Source of the DNA: Acidovorax sp. KKS102
Lineage (GTDB): Bacteria; Pseudomonadota; Gammaproteobacteria; Burkholderiales; Burkholderiaceae_C
NCBI RefSeq assembly: GCF_000302535.1
Contig: NC_018708.1
Span: 4,774,001-4,838,000, forward strand
Direction of reading: 5' to 3'
DNA: 64,000 bases
Part shown: positions 1-11,174 of the stretch, piece after piece
How positions within the stretch are numbered: the stretch's first letter is position 1
Layout of the letters: every line of letters begins with the position of its first letter
The notes under the pieces: model-generated
Database searches by the model: none
What the model saw: only the letters and a program-made list of their open reading frames with translations
What the model was told of the DNA's origin: nothing
Position numbers and translations under genes: made by a program

Positions 1-671
1 TGGACCTGAACCTTCCCGACCTGAGCGGCTACGAATTGCTGCAGCAGATGACGGAGCAGGACGGCGTCTCCTTCCCGCCCGTCATCGTGTACACGGGCCG
101 TGCCCTGTCGCGCGACGAGGAGCAGCAACTGCGCCGGTTCTCCAAGTCCATCATCATCAAGGACGCGCGCTCGCCCGAGCGGCTGCTCGACGAAGTCACG
201 CTGTTCCTGCACCAGGTGGAGTCTGAGCTGTCGGCCGAGCACCGCCAGATGCTGCAGGTGGCCCGCAACCGCGAGACTGCCCTGGAAGGCCGCAACGTGC
301 TGGTGGTGGAAGACGATGTGCGCAACGTGTTTGCGCTCTCGAGCATCCTGGAGCCCACCGGCATCCGCGTGGAGATCGCGCGCAACGGCCTGGAGGCCCT
401 GCAGGCGCTGGAGCGCGCCGGCAGCGGCGGCCAGCCCGCCATCGACCTGGTGCTGATGGACATCATGATGCCGGAGATGGACGGCTACACCGCCATGCGC
501 GAGATCCGCAGCCGCCCCGAATGGCGCCGCCTGCCCATCATCGCGCTGACCGCCAAGGCCATGAAGGACGACCAAGAAAAATGCCTGGCCGCCGGGGCCA
601 ATGACTACATCGCCAAACCGCTGGACGTGGAGAAGCTGCTGTCCCTCGTGCGGGTGTGGATGCCCAAGTAG
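1..671 (+). CDS. Hybrid sensor kinase, C-terminal receiver domains (5' end outside window)
   Basis: The reading frame is open from the left edge (first full codon at base 3) to the TAG at 669-671, so only the C-terminus is present. It holds the end of one receiver domain ([12 protein letters not shown], then VIVYTG and the IIIKDA lysine region) and one complete receiver: acidic pair VVEDD near base 303, phosphoacceptor Asp at 459-461 in [13 protein letters not shown], Thr in ALTAKA and Lys in IAKPLD. Tandem C-terminal receivers are typical of large hybrid histidine kinases. CheR, CheB and a receiver-kinase follow on the same strand. The kinase core itself is not visible, so its presence is inferred. 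Confidence 0.85.
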   Translation, partial: DLNLPDLSGYELLQQMTEQDGVSFPPVIVYTGRALSRDEEQQLRRFSKSIIIKDARSPERLLDEVTLFLHQVESELSAEHRQMLQVARNRETALEGRNVLVVEDDVRNVFALSSILEPTGIRVEIARNGLEALQALERAGSGGQPAIDLVLMDIMMPEMDGYTAMREIRSRPEWRRLPIIALTAKAMKDDQEKCLAAGANDYIAKPLDVEKLLSLVRVWMPK

Positions 672-679
672 GTCCCGCC

Positions 680-1516
680 ATGCCCCACCGCAAGGCCCGC
701 ACCGCAGACATCGAGCAGCGCCTGCTGATCGATGCCATCTACCACCGCTACCACTACGACTTCCGGGGCTACGCGCAGGCGTCGCTCAAGCGGCGGCTGG
801 CATCGGCGCTGGTGCAGTTTGACTGCAAGACGCTGTCGCAGCTGCAGGACCGCGTGCTGCACGAGCCCGCCGTGTTCCCTGCGCTGCTCGAATACCTCAC
901 CGTGCAGGTGAGCGACATGTTCCGCGACCCGAGCTACTTCCAGGCGCTGCGCCAGGAGGTGGTGCCGCTGCTGCGCACCTACCCGTCGCTCAAGGTCTGG
1001 GTGGCCGGGTGCAGCGCGGGGGAAGAGGTGTATTCGCTGGCCATCCTGCTGCAGGAAGAAGGCCTGCTGGACCGCACCCTGATCTACGCCACCGACATCA
1101 ACCCGCATGCGCTGCGCGCCGCCGAGTCGGGTGTGTTCGACGTGTCGCGGGTGGCGGCGTTCACCGAGAACCATGCGCGCTCCGGCGGACGCAGCTCGTT
1201 GTCGGACTACTACGCCGCTGCCTATGGCCGCGTGGTGTTCGACAAGGGGCTGCGCGAGCACATGGTGTTCTCCGACCACAGCCTGGCCACCGACAGCGTG
1301 TTTGCCGAAGTCCATCTGGTGTCCTGCCGCAATGTGCTCATCTACTTCGAGCGCGACCTGCAGGACCGCGCCCTGGGGCTGTTCCGCGAGTCGCTGTGCC
1401 ACCGGGGGTTTCTGGGCCTGGGCTCCAAGGAGTCGCTGCGGTTTTCGGCGCACACCGATGCGTTCGACGACTTCGTGCTGCAGGACCGCATCTACCGCAA
1501 GAAGGCCGGGCTGTGA
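680..1516 (+). CDS. CheR-type protein-glutamate O-methyltransferase
   Basis: The product should transfer a methyl group from S-adenosylmethionine to glutamates of a chemoreceptor or similar protein. The 278 residues match a CheR: an all-helical N-terminus, then a Rossmann methyltransferase core with VWVAGCSAGEEVYSLAILL as the SAM-binding GxGxxxGEE-type motif, YATDINPHAL as the acidic loop, and VSCRNVLIYF. An in-frame ATG at 656 would add eight residues. I chose 680 because 656 lies inside the upstream gene. The stop overlaps the start of the CheB gene (GTGA), so the two are probably translationally coupled. No classical chemotaxis genes (cheA, cheW, cheY) adjoin, so the target may be a hybrid kinase. 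Confidence 0.85.
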   Translation: MPHRKARTADIEQRLLIDAIYHRYHYDFRGYAQASLKRRLASALVQFDCKTLSQLQDRVLHEPAVFPALLEYLTVQVSDMFRDPSYFQALRQEVVPLLRTYPSLKVWVAGCSAGEEVYSLAILLQEEGLLDRTLIYATDINPHALRAAESGVFDVSRVAAFTENHARSGGRSSLSDYYAAAYGRVVFDKGLREHMVFSDHSLATDSVFAEVHLVSCRNVLIYFERDLQDRALGLFRESLCHRGFLGLGSKESLRFSAHTDAFDDFVLQDRIYRKKAGL

Positions 1517-2136
1517 GCAGCCCCGCCCACACACCCAGGCCAGTGCCCCCCGGGGGCTACGCCGCCATCGTGGTGGGCGGCTCTGCGGGCGGTATCGACG
1601 CCCTGCTGGAGCTGCTGCCCGCGCTGCCCGCCACACTGCAGGCGGCGGTGCTGGTGGTGCTGCACCTGCCCCGGGACCGGCGCAGCCTGCTGGTGGAGAT
1701 TTTTCAGCCCCGCTGCGCCCTGCCGATGCGCGAAGCGCAGGACAAGGACGCCATCACGCCAGGATCGGTGAGTTTTGCGCCACCGGACTACCACCTGCTG
1801 GTCGATGCCGGACCCCAGGGCCCGCATGTGGGGCTGTCGGTGGACCCTCCCCTGCATTTTTCCCGCCCCTCCATCGACGTGCTGTTCGAGTCGGCGGCAG
1901 ACCACTACGGCCCCCGGCTGGTGGGCATCCTGCTATCAGGCGCCAACGAAGACGGCGTGCACGGCCTGCAAGCCATTCAGGCGGCGGGCGGCCTCACCAT
2001 CGTGCAAGACCCTGCCAGCGCCAGCATGCCCACCATGCCGCAGGCGGCCCTCGCGGCCCTGGCGGTGGACCACATCCTGCCCCCTGAAGGCATTGCAAGG
2101 CTGCTGGCAGACCTGCACCAGCGCCAGCAGCTTTGA
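1513..2136 (+). CDS. CheB-type protein-glutamate methylesterase, catalytic domain only
   Basis: A GTG start at 1513 overlaps the CheR stop by four bases. The 207-residue product is only the CheB methylesterase domain. Catalytic Ser lies in GGSAGGIDAL, His in VLHLPRDRRSLL and Asp in LSGANEDGVHGL. The HFSRPSIDVLF segment is also typical. The receiver domain that normally restrains CheB is absent, so activity must be controlled by level or by partners. Together with the adjacent CheR it should set the methylation state of a sensor protein. The cytoplasmic location is inferred from lack of a signal sequence. Confidence 0.85.
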   Translation: MSSPAHTPRPVPPGGYAAIVVGGSAGGIDALLELLPALPATLQAAVLVVLHLPRDRRSLLVEIFQPRCALPMREAQDKDAITPGSVSFAPPDYHLLVDAGPQGPHVGLSVDPPLHFSRPSIDVLFESAADHYGPRLVGILLSGANEDGVHGLQAIQAAGGLTIVQDPASASMPTMPQAALAALAVDHILPPEGIARLLADLHQRQQL

Positions 2137-2185
2137 TCCGGGCGCATGCGTCCCCTTTTGAGAACCTCCCACCCTCCCCACCGCC

Positions 2186-3310
2186 ATGCCCCAGACCGAC
2201 CGCACCAAATGCCTGCTCGTTGACGATGTCGAGGAAAACCTCATCGCCCTGGAGGCGCTGCTGCAACGCGACGGGCTGGACATCCTCAAGGCCCAGTCGG
2301 GCCCCGAGGCCCTGGAACTGCTGCTGGCCCACGACGATGTGGCCCTGGCCTTGCTGGACGTGCAGATGCCCGAAATGAACGGCTTCGAGCTGGCGGAACT
2401 GATCCGGGGCAGCGAGCGCACCCGGCACATCCCGCTCATCTTCATGACAGCGGGCTCACGCGAGCAGAACTGGCAGTTCCGGGGGTACGAGAGCGGGGCG
2501 GTGGACTTTCTCTACAAACCCATCGACCCGCACATGCTCACCAACAAGGCGAGCGTGTTCTTTGAACTGCACCGGCGCAAGCAGGCGCTGGCGCACGAGC
2601 TGCGCGCGCGCACTGAGGCCTTGCGCATCAACGAGATGTTTATGGCGGTGCTGAGCCACGACCTGCGCACACCGCTGCAGTCCATCGTCGCTGCGGCCTC
2701 CGTACTCAAGCGTCAGCCATCACCCGACAAGACCGCCCTGATGGCCGACCGCGTTCTTGGCGCGAGCCAGCGCATGGGCCACATGATCGAAGACCTGCTG
2801 GACGTGACCCGCATCCGCCAGGCGGGCGGCTTGGCCCTGCAACTGGGCCCTGCCCACATGCAAACGCTGGTGCAGCGCACGCTGGACGAGGTGGCGACCA
2901 GCCACCCGGAGCGCCCCATCGACTCCACGCTCGCAGGGGATCTGGCCGGCACCTGGGACGCCGAGCGCCTGTGCCAGGTGATCACCAACCTGGTGGGCAA
3001 CGCCCTGCACCATGGCAGCGCCGACCACCCGGTGCGCATTGCGGTGGACGGTTCCCGCCCGGAGGAGGTGAGCATCACGGTGTCCAACGGCGGCACCATT
3101 CCCCCGGGGCTACTGCCACATCTGTTTGACCCGTTCCGGGGCGGTGAGCGCGAGCCCGGCCGCCACCAGGGGCTGGGGCTGGGGTTGTTCATTGCGCACC
3201 AAATCGTGCGGGCCCACCATGGAACCATCGAGGCCCGGTCACACAACGATGTGACGAGCTTTCGGGTGACGTTGCCACGCCACGCGCCCGCACGCAGCCC
3301 CCGCAACTGA
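2186..3310 (+). CDS. Receiver-histidine kinase fusion (REC-HisKA-HATPase)
   Basis: This 374-residue soluble protein starts with a receiver domain (VDDVEEN; phosphoacceptor Asp in ALLDVQMPEMNG; Lys in FLYKPID), continues through a short coiled linker, and ends in a kinase core with phosphoacceptor His in VLSHDLRTPLQSI, N box ITNLVGNALHHG and a GLGLGLFIAHQIV G2 box. It has no membrane segment or periplasmic sensor, so it probably receives phosphate or a protein signal from the upstream hybrid kinase and passes it on. It lies 49 bases after the CheB gene and ends the plus-strand cluster. Confidence 0.88.
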   Translation: MPQTDRTKCLLVDDVEENLIALEALLQRDGLDILKAQSGPEALELLLAHDDVALALLDVQMPEMNGFELAELIRGSERTRHIPLIFMTAGSREQNWQFRGYESGAVDFLYKPIDPHMLTNKASVFFELHRRKQALAHELRARTEALRINEMFMAVLSHDLRTPLQSIVAAASVLKRQPSPDKTALMADRVLGASQRMGHMIEDLLDVTRIRQAGGLALQLGPAHMQTLVQRTLDEVATSHPERPIDSTLAGDLAGTWDAERLCQVITNLVGNALHHGSADHPVRIAVDGSRPEEVSITVSNGGTIPPGLLPHLFDPFRGGEREPGRHQGLGLGLFIAHQIVRAHHGTIEARSHNDVTSFRVTLPRHAPARSPRN

Positions 3311-3421
3311 CACAGCGCAGCCCCATCCCACGCCCCAAACCCTCAGGGTCTAGGGAGGCGCGATGGGAGAAGAAGACAAGAGGAAAGCGGGAAACGCAAG
3401 CGGTGGCCGCCCGCCAGACTT

Positions 3422-3535
3422 AGAGCGGCTAGCAAAACTCAGCGAAGCGGTTCTGGCCAGGCGCTGTGTTGCAGGCAGTACGAGCAGTACGACAAGACCC
3501 AGCAACAACGCCAGAAGAGTTTTGTGAGCCGCTCT
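3422..3535 (-). repeat. 114-bp stop-adjacent repeat, copy A
   Basis: The ends are inverted copies: AGAGCGGCTAGCAAAACTC at 3422-3440, mirrored by GAGTTTTGTGAGCCGCTCT at 3517-3535. By eye its reverse complement matches 34821-34934 with six differences in 114 positions and no gaps. In the orientation of copy B it begins inside the TAA stop of the receiver gene on the minus strand (stop at 3535-3537). It may act as a bidirectional terminator, since it lies between two convergent genes. Confidence 0.85.
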
Positions 3536-3903
3536 TAACCGGCGGCTGCAGCCAGCGCGGTATGAATGGAAGTCAGGAGTTGCTCCAGCTCTTCCAGCTC
3601 GAAAGGCTTGAGCAGAACACGCACATTCGGCCCCCATTGGGTTGGATGGCTCCCCAGTTCGTAGCCGGAGCACAGCACCACCCAGCGCTGCGGGTCGTCC
3701 GCCAGGAGCTGGCGGGCCAGGTCCGTGCCCGAAAGGCCGGGCAGGCTGACATCAGTCACCAGCACGTCAAAGGGATCGCCAGCATCCAAAGCCAGCGCCT
3801 CCTCGGCAGAGGCGCAGGGCGTGACCGTCCGGCCTTCACCTTCCATGAGCATGCCAATGGTCTCGCGCAGCTCCGGATGGTCTTCAACGTACAGGATTCG
3901 CAT
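3535..3903 (-). CDS. Single-domain response regulator
   Basis: The 122 residues form one receiver domain and nothing else: acidic residues in ILYVEDHPELR, phosphoacceptor Asp in DVLVTDVSLPGLSG, Thr/Ser-position residue in VVLCSGYE and conserved Lys in VLLKPFELEEL. With no output domain it must work by phosphotransfer or by protein binding, in the manner of CheY. It converges on the signalling cluster at 1-3310 and is the obvious candidate partner of those kinases, although that is inference. Its stop codon is overlapped by the 114-bp repeat. Confidence 0.88.
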   Translation of the reverse strand: MRILYVEDHPELRETIGMLMEGEGRTVTPCASAEEALALDAGDPFDVLVTDVSLPGLSGTDLARQLLADDPQRWVVLCSGYELGSHPTQWGPNVRVLLKPFELEELEQLLTSIHTALAAAAG

Positions 3904-4086
3904 ACATCAGAGGGGGGTTGATCCGCCGTGCCACCCAGCAAAGAGAGGACATGGCCCAAACCCGCATCATGTGCAGGCAGGAGTGCTGCGCCATGTAGGA
4001 CAAGGCGCCCTTTTGCACCCTGGTGCCCCTGCGCCCGCGCTGGCCACGCCAGACTTCGGGCGACGCAGGCGGGATCAAGGGCCTTT

Positions 4087-4605
4087 TTATTCTTCCAGCA
4101 GCGAACGCAGCATCCACGCCGTCTGCTCGTGCACCGTGAGGCGCTGCGTCAGCAGGTCGGCCGTGGGCTCGTCGCTGGCCTTGTCGGCCAGGGGGAACAG
4201 GCTGCGCGCGGTGCGGGCCACGGCCTCATGGCCCTCGACCAGCACGCGCACCATATCCATCGCCTTGGGCGGCTTGGCCGGTGCGTCAGGCACGGTGGCC
4301 AGCTTGCCAAACTCGGCATAAGAGCCCGGTGCCACATGACCCAGCGAGCGGATGCGCTCGGCAATCGGGTCCACCGCGTTCCACAGTTCGGTGTACTGCG
4401 CCATGAACATGGTGTGCAAGGTGTTGAACATCGGACCCGTCACGTTCCAGTGGAAGTTGTGGGTCGTCAAGTACAGCGTGTAGGTGTCAGCCAGCAGGCG
4501 CGACAGGCCCTGGGCGATGGCAGCGCGGTCTTTGTCGCTGATGCCGATGTTGATGCTGGGGGCAGAGGTTTTGCCGGATGCGGCTTTGCCAGGAGCTTTG
4601 GCCAT
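4087..4605 (-). CDS. dps: Dps-family DNA-binding ferritin-like protein
   Basis: Dps proteins form 12-subunit cages that oxidise and store iron, consuming hydrogen peroxide and protecting DNA. The 172-residue product carries the ferroxidase pattern: His pair in [11 protein letters not shown], then [17 protein letters not shown] with the Asp and Glu ligands. A lysine- and alanine-rich N-terminus ([11 protein letters not shown]) could contact DNA. I chose the ATG at 4605 because GGAAGGA sits about ten bases upstream. A longer frame would add 21 unrelated residues. oxyR lies about 2 kb away, and Dps genes are commonly OxyR targets, but no operator was identified. Confidence 0.9.
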   Translation of the reverse strand: MAKAPGKAASGKTSAPSINIGISDKDRAAIAQGLSRLLADTYTLYLTTHNFHWNVTGPMFNTLHTMFMAQYTELWNAVDPIAERIRSLGHVAPGSYAEFGKLATVPDAPAKPPKAMDMVRVLVEGHEAVARTARSLFPLADKASDEPTADLLTQRLTVHEQTAWMLRSLLEE

Positions 4606-4763
4606 GGGGGAGGTTCCTTCCGTGCGGAAAACATGAAACACCCCGCGCCGTGCGGGGTCCTCGAACACTGTAGCGCAAGCCGCAGCGCCCCTGTGTCAGC
4701 CAAGGCCGATGCCTTGGACCAGGGTCAAGAAACCAGCGCGGGCGCCCCCCCCGGTCGGCTGGT

Positions 4764-6500
4764 TTATTGCATCTTCGGCAAGTTGCCGATGCGCACCAGC
4801 ATCTCGGTGAACATCTGTATGTCGGCATCCAGGTCCGCCACTTCCTTGAACTCCTTGGCGTTGTGGGCCGTGTACTTCTTGCCAGGCATGGCAGGGCCGA
4901 AGTTGATGGCGTTAGGCATCAGCTTGGCGGTGGTGCTGCCGGCCGTGGGCACGGGCTTGGCTTCGAGGCCGGTGGTGTCGCCAAAGGTGTTGAGCAGCGT
5001 GGCCAGCCAGGCGCCCTTGGGGTCGCGCGCCATCCAGTTGCCCTGCTGGTGATCCACTTCCACCGCCACACCGGCCTGGCCGCCCCAGGCCTTGATCTTG
5101 GCCGACGTAGCCTGCGTGAGCGCCTCAGGCGTGCTGCCACGGGGCATGCGCACGTTCACCAGCACATCGACCTTGCCGTCCTTTTCACGGATGAGGTTGG
5201 GCGACATCGTGAGCGGGCCCATGAAGTCGTCGCTGTAGGCCAGGCCCATCGTGCGCCCCAGGTAGTCGGTGCCGTAGAGGTCGGTCAGGTAGCGCACGGC
5301 CTGCGCGTAGCCGTTGGGTGCCAGCGCAAGGCCCGACTCCTTCAGGAACAGCGCCAGGCGCGGCAGGGGGTTCACGCCTTCTTCGGGGCGCGATCCGTGG
5401 GCCGAAGCGCCCGTGACCTTCACCACCACCGCGCCGCCGTCCTGCGCCACGTCGATGCTGAATGCGCCGCCTTGCGGCTGGTACTTGGCGACAAAGGCGC
5501 CCTTCGCCGCGTTCAGCCGCGCAGCCACGTCGGCCAGGTTGCCGCCCTGCAGGCGGGCGGTGGCCGTCTGGGGCACAGCGTTGGCCGATGCAGCACCCGC
5601 CATGGCGGTGATGGCCGTAGCGCCCGGGTTGGCAGCCGGTGACAGCGGGAAGGAGGCGCGCAGTGCGCCCGATCCCTTTTCGGCCACCACGGCCGGGTAC
5701 TTGCTGTCGAGCACGATGTTGTACTCGGGCAGCGCGGTCTTGGCGCGGTAGTAATTCATCGCGTCGCCGCCGGTTTCTTCGGTGGTCTCGATCATCAGGC
5801 GGATGGTGCGCGCCAGCGGCAGGCCGCTGTCCTTCACGGCCTTCATCGCGAACAGCACGGTGGCGATGGAGCCCTTGTCGTCGATGGAGCCCCGGCCATA
5901 CAGGTTGCCGCCCACGCGGGTCAGCTTGAAGGGGTCGAGCCGGGTGCCGTCGTCCAGCACCCATTCGTCGGCCACCACGGGCACCACGTCGGCGTGTGTG
6001 AGGATGCCGAACTCCTCAGGGCCGCTGCCGGGCAGCTTCACCTCAAAGATGCGGTTGTCCACATTGCGGTACTGCAGGCCAAAGTCCTTGGCCATGCCCT
6101 CTACCAGGGCGCCAAACGCAATGGTGTGTTTGTCTTCATGCGGCGGCACCTTGTCGGCGCGCACGGTGGGAATGGCCACCATCTTCGCGGTGGCGTCGAT
6201 CACCGCCGCCTGGTTGCGCAGCCGGTTGTGCAGGCCCAGCAGGCGGCTGATGTTGACCAGGTCATCGCCCGCCAGGGGCTTGTGGGCCAGATACGCCGAC
6301 ACGGCGGTTTGCAGCTGCGGCTGCATCTGCGCGGCCAGCGCCAGGAACTGGCGGAAGTCCGCCGCCGTTGCTGCCGCAGGCGCCGCCGCAATGCGGTCGA
6401 GTGCGGGCTTCTTCAGCGTCTGGGTGGCAGGCGGAGTGGCGGGGGTGGAGCATGCCGTCAGGGCAGCGGCCAGCGTGGCGGTAAGCCAAAGCGTCTTCAT
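4764..6500 (-). CDS. M20-family metallopeptidase, predicted lipoprotein
   Basis: The 578-residue product begins with a lipoprotein-type signal (MKTLWLTATLAAALTAC, lipobox LTAC), so it is expected to be lipid-anchored in the envelope. Zinc-peptidase features of the M20 family follow in order: first metal ligand in LTHADVVPV, GRGSIDDKGS with the bridging Asp, ETTEETGG with the catalytic Glu, then a dimerisation domain containing GASAHGSRPEEG, and a final His in KKYTAHNAKEF. Family members hydrolyse dipeptides or N-acyl amino acids; the substrate here is unknown. The ATG at 6500 has AGAGG just upstream and gives a proper signal peptide, unlike the frame nine residues longer. Confidence 0.85.
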   Translation of the reverse strand: MKTLWLTATLAAALTACSTPATPPATQTLKKPALDRIAAAPAAATAADFRQFLALAAQMQPQLQTAVSAYLAHKPLAGDDLVNISRLLGLHNRLRNQAAVIDATAKMVAIPTVRADKVPPHEDKHTIAFGALVEGMAKDFGLQYRNVDNRIFEVKLPGSGPEEFGILTHADVVPVVADEWVLDDGTRLDPFKLTRVGGNLYGRGSIDDKGSIATVLFAMKAVKDSGLPLARTIRLMIETTEETGGDAMNYYRAKTALPEYNIVLDSKYPAVVAEKGSGALRASFPLSPAANPGATAITAMAGAASANAVPQTATARLQGGNLADVAARLNAAKGAFVAKYQPQGGAFSIDVAQDGGAVVVKVTGASAHGSRPEEGVNPLPRLALFLKESGLALAPNGYAQAVRYLTDLYGTDYLGRTMGLAYSDDFMGPLTMSPNLIREKDGKVDVLVNVRMPRGSTPEALTQATSAKIKAWGGQAGVAVEVDHQQGNWMARDPKGAWLATLLNTFGDTTGLEAKPVPTAGSTTAKLMPNAINFGPAMPGKKYTAHNAKEFKEVADLDADIQMFTEMLVRIGNLPKMQ

Positions 6501-6649
6501 AGGAACCTCTTGTGGGGGCAAGGGCACCGACCGCCGATGGGCGGAGGGTGCCGTGGAGGGAGCATCGCCTGCCCAGACCGGATGGACCTGCGCAGGGGCG
6601 GCGCGAGTGTAGCGCCGATCCCCCGCCGCGAATCAGAGTGCTGACGCGG

Positions 6650-7615
6650 TCAGGACAGTCGCGTCACGCCCGGCAGTTCACACGCATAGATGGCATTGCG
6701 CAGGGCCGCAATGGCTTCATAACGGGTGAAGCTGCGACGCCAGGCCAGCACCACGCGGCGCATGGGCGGCGGGCTGCCGTCTTCCTCGCGGATGGGCAGA
6801 TAGCGGATATAGGTCTCGTCGCTTTTGCGGCGGCGCGACACGGTGAGCAGCGCATCGCGCGGCACCGACAGGCGCGGCACCAGAGTCACGCCCATGCCAG
6901 CGGCCACCATGTGCTTGATGGTCTCCAGCGAAGAGCCCTCGAACGACTTGCGGATGCCCTCGGCGTTGCTCGCAAAGCGGGCGAACTCTGGGCACACCTC
7001 CAGCACGTGGTCGCGAAAGCAATGGCCTGCGCCCAGCAGCAGCATGGTTTCGTTCTTCAACTCGGCCGCCGTGACCGACTTCCTGGATGCCAGCGGGTGC
7101 GTGCTGGGCACAGCCGCCATGAAAGGCTCGTCATACAGCGGCGCCATGGCCAGGCCAGTGTCGGGGAAGGGCTCGGCCAGGATGGCGCAGTCGATCTCGC
7201 CCGTGCGCAGCATCTCCAGGAGCTTGACGGTGAAGTTCTCCTGCAGCATCAGCGGCATCTGCGGGGTGCGCGTGATGGACTGGCGCACCAGTTCGGGCAG
7301 CAGATAGGGGCCGATGGTGTAGATCACGCCCAGCGTGAGCGGCCCGGCCAGCGGGTCCTTGCCGCGCTTGGCGATTTCCTTGATGGCCGCTGCCTGCTCC
7401 AGCACGCTCTGCGCCTGGCGCACGATGTCTTCGCCCAGCGGCGTCACCGTCACCTCGCCCGCGCTGCGCTCGAACAGCTTCACGTCCAGCTCTTCTTCCA
7501 GCTTCTTGATGGCCACCGAGAGCGTGGGTTGCGATACATAGCAGGCATCGGCCGCATGGCCGAAGTGCTTCTCGCGGGCCACCGCAACGATGTACTTGAG
7601 TTCGGTGAGGGTCAT
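6650..7615 (-). CDS. oxyR: OxyR hydrogen-peroxide sensor, LysR family
   Basis: The 321-residue protein has an N-terminal LysR helix-turn-helix (FGHAADACYVSQPTLSVAIK) and an effector domain with the two redox cysteines of OxyR. Counting from the ATG at 7615, the first is Cys199 in GAGHCFRDH and the second Cys208 in VLEVC, the same positions as in Escherichia coli OxyR. Peroxide oxidation of this pair switches the protein to its activating form. The gene starts four bases after the recG stop, so it is probably cotranscribed with recG. That arrangement recurs in betaproteobacteria. Confidence 0.95.
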   Translation of the reverse strand: MTLTELKYIVAVAREKHFGHAADACYVSQPTLSVAIKKLEEELDVKLFERSAGEVTVTPLGEDIVRQAQSVLEQAAAIKEIAKRGKDPLAGPLTLGVIYTIGPYLLPELVRQSITRTPQMPLMLQENFTVKLLEMLRTGEIDCAILAEPFPDTGLAMAPLYDEPFMAAVPSTHPLASRKSVTAAELKNETMLLLGAGHCFRDHVLEVCPEFARFASNAEGIRKSFEGSSLETIKHMVAAGMGVTLVPRLSVPRDALLTVSRRRKSDETYIRYLPIREEDGSPPPMRRVVLAWRRSFTRYEAIAALRNAIYACELPGVTRLS

Positions 7616-7619
7616 GGTG

Positions 7620-9779
<2,160 letters not shown>

Positions 9780-9890
9780 GGAGAGCAATTTGCTAGGGAA
9801 AACGAGCGGAGATGGCAGCCCGAAAAGGCTACCATGGTTACTATTGCTCACGCCTGACCAGGGCGTGTTTTCGAGTCCCGGGTTTCTGCC

Positions 9891-11171
9891 ATGCTCAAGC
9901 GCATCCACATCCAACACCTCACCCTGGGCATGTACCTGCACGAGTTTTGTGGCTCGTGGATGGATCACCCCTTCTGGCGGGCCAAGTTCCTGCTCAAGGA
10001 CCCCAAGGACCTCGCCCGCATCCAGGCCACGGCCATCCAGGAAATCTGGATCGATACCGACAAAGGCCTGGACGTGGCAGCAGGCACCGCATCGATGTCC
10101 CGCGAAGAGGTGGATGCGCAGATCGAAACCGACTTCAGCCGCCTGGAAGAGCTGCCCCCGGTCAAGGTCAAGCTGCCGTCGCCCCCCCCGCCCCCCAAGC
10201 GCGACCGCAAACCGGTCGACATGCACAGCGAACTCAAGATGGCCGCCGCCATCTGCGTGAAATCCAAAGAAGCCGTGGTGTCCATGTTCAACGAGGCCCG
10301 CATGGGCCGGGCGGTGGATTCTGCGGGCGCCCAAAGCCTGGTGGAGGAGATTTCGGACTCCGTTACCCGCAACCCCGGCGCGCTCATCAGCCTGGCGCGG
10401 CTGAAGACGGCCGACGACTACACCTACATGCACTCGGTGGCCGTGTGCGCGCTCATGGTGGCGCTGGCCAAGCAGCTCAAGCTCAAGGAAGACCAGCAGC
10501 GGCTCGCCGGCATGGCGGGCCTGCTGCACGACCTGGGCAAAGCGGCCATTCCGCTGGCCGTGCTCAACAAGCCCGGCAAGCTCACCGACCAGGAGTTCAC
10601 CGTGGTGCGCAGCCACCCGGTGGAGGGCTTTCACATGCTCAAGGAGGGTGGCAACGTGCCCGATGCGGTGCTGGACGCCTGCCTGCACCACCACGAAAAG
10701 GTGGACGGATCGGGCTACCCCGACAAGCTGGCGGGCGAAGGCATCAGCGTGATCGCCCGCATGACCGCCATCTGCGACGTGTACGACGCCATCACCTCCG
10801 ACCGGCCCTACAAGCGCGGCTGGGACCCGGCCGAATCGCTGCGCCGCATGGCCGAGTGGACCAGGGACCACTTTGACGCACGCATCTTTCAGGCGTTTGT
10901 CAAAAGCATCGGCATCTACCCCGTGGGCTCGCTGGTGCGGCTGACCTCGGGCCGCATCGGGATCGTGACGGAACAATCGCCCACCGCGCTCACCACTCCC
11001 ATCGTCAAGGTGTTCTTCTCCACCAAGTCCGACCTGCGCATTCCGCCCGAGGTGGTGAACCTGGCTGCCCCGGACTGCAACGAGAAGATCGTGGCACGCG
11101 AAGACCCCGAGAGGTGGCGCTTTCCCGACCTGGACGAGCTGTGGTCCGGCTTCTCCGACAAGGTCTGGTAG
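9891..11171 (+). CDS. HD-GYP domain protein, probable cyclic-di-GMP phosphodiesterase
   Basis: The 426-residue protein begins with a DUF3391-type domain (LKRIHIQHLTLGMYLHEF) and continues into an HD-GYP hydrolase domain: LLHDLGKAAIP near residue 212, RSHPVEGF, and HHEKVDGSGYPDKL near residue 265, followed by ARMTAICDVYDAIT. These are the metal ligands and the GYP signature of enzymes that linearise and degrade cyclic di-GMP. No membrane segment or receiver is present. It diverges from recG, and the downstream sugar-kinase gene starts three bases after its stop, suggesting cotranscription. Confidence 0.9.
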   Translation: MLKRIHIQHLTLGMYLHEFCGSWMDHPFWRAKFLLKDPKDLARIQATAIQEIWIDTDKGLDVAAGTASMSREEVDAQIETDFSRLEELPPVKVKLPSPPPPPKRDRKPVDMHSELKMAAAICVKSKEAVVSMFNEARMGRAVDSAGAQSLVEEISDSVTRNPGALISLARLKTADDYTYMHSVAVCALMVALAKQLKLKEDQQRLAGMAGLLHDLGKAAIPLAVLNKPGKLTDQEFTVVRSHPVEGFHMLKEGGNVPDAVLDACLHHHEKVDGSGYPDKLAGEGISVIARMTAICDVYDAITSDRPYKRGWDPAESLRRMAEWTRDHFDARIFQAFVKSIGIYPVGSLVRLTSGRIGIVTEQSPTALTTPIVKVFFSTKSDLRIPPEVVNLAAPDCNEKIVAREDPERWRFPDLDELWSGFSDKVW

Positions 11172-11174
11172 CCC

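Noticed and set aside
605..1636. 343-codon minus-strand frame opposite the CheR gene
   Set aside because: Same reason: repetitive His/Gln/Arg composition, no motif, and the plus-strand CheR is unmistakable.
4640..4657. CCCCGC/GCGGGG hairpin between the M20 peptidase and dps genes
   Set aside because: It lacks a T-tract on the minus strand and is too short to call a terminator with confidence.
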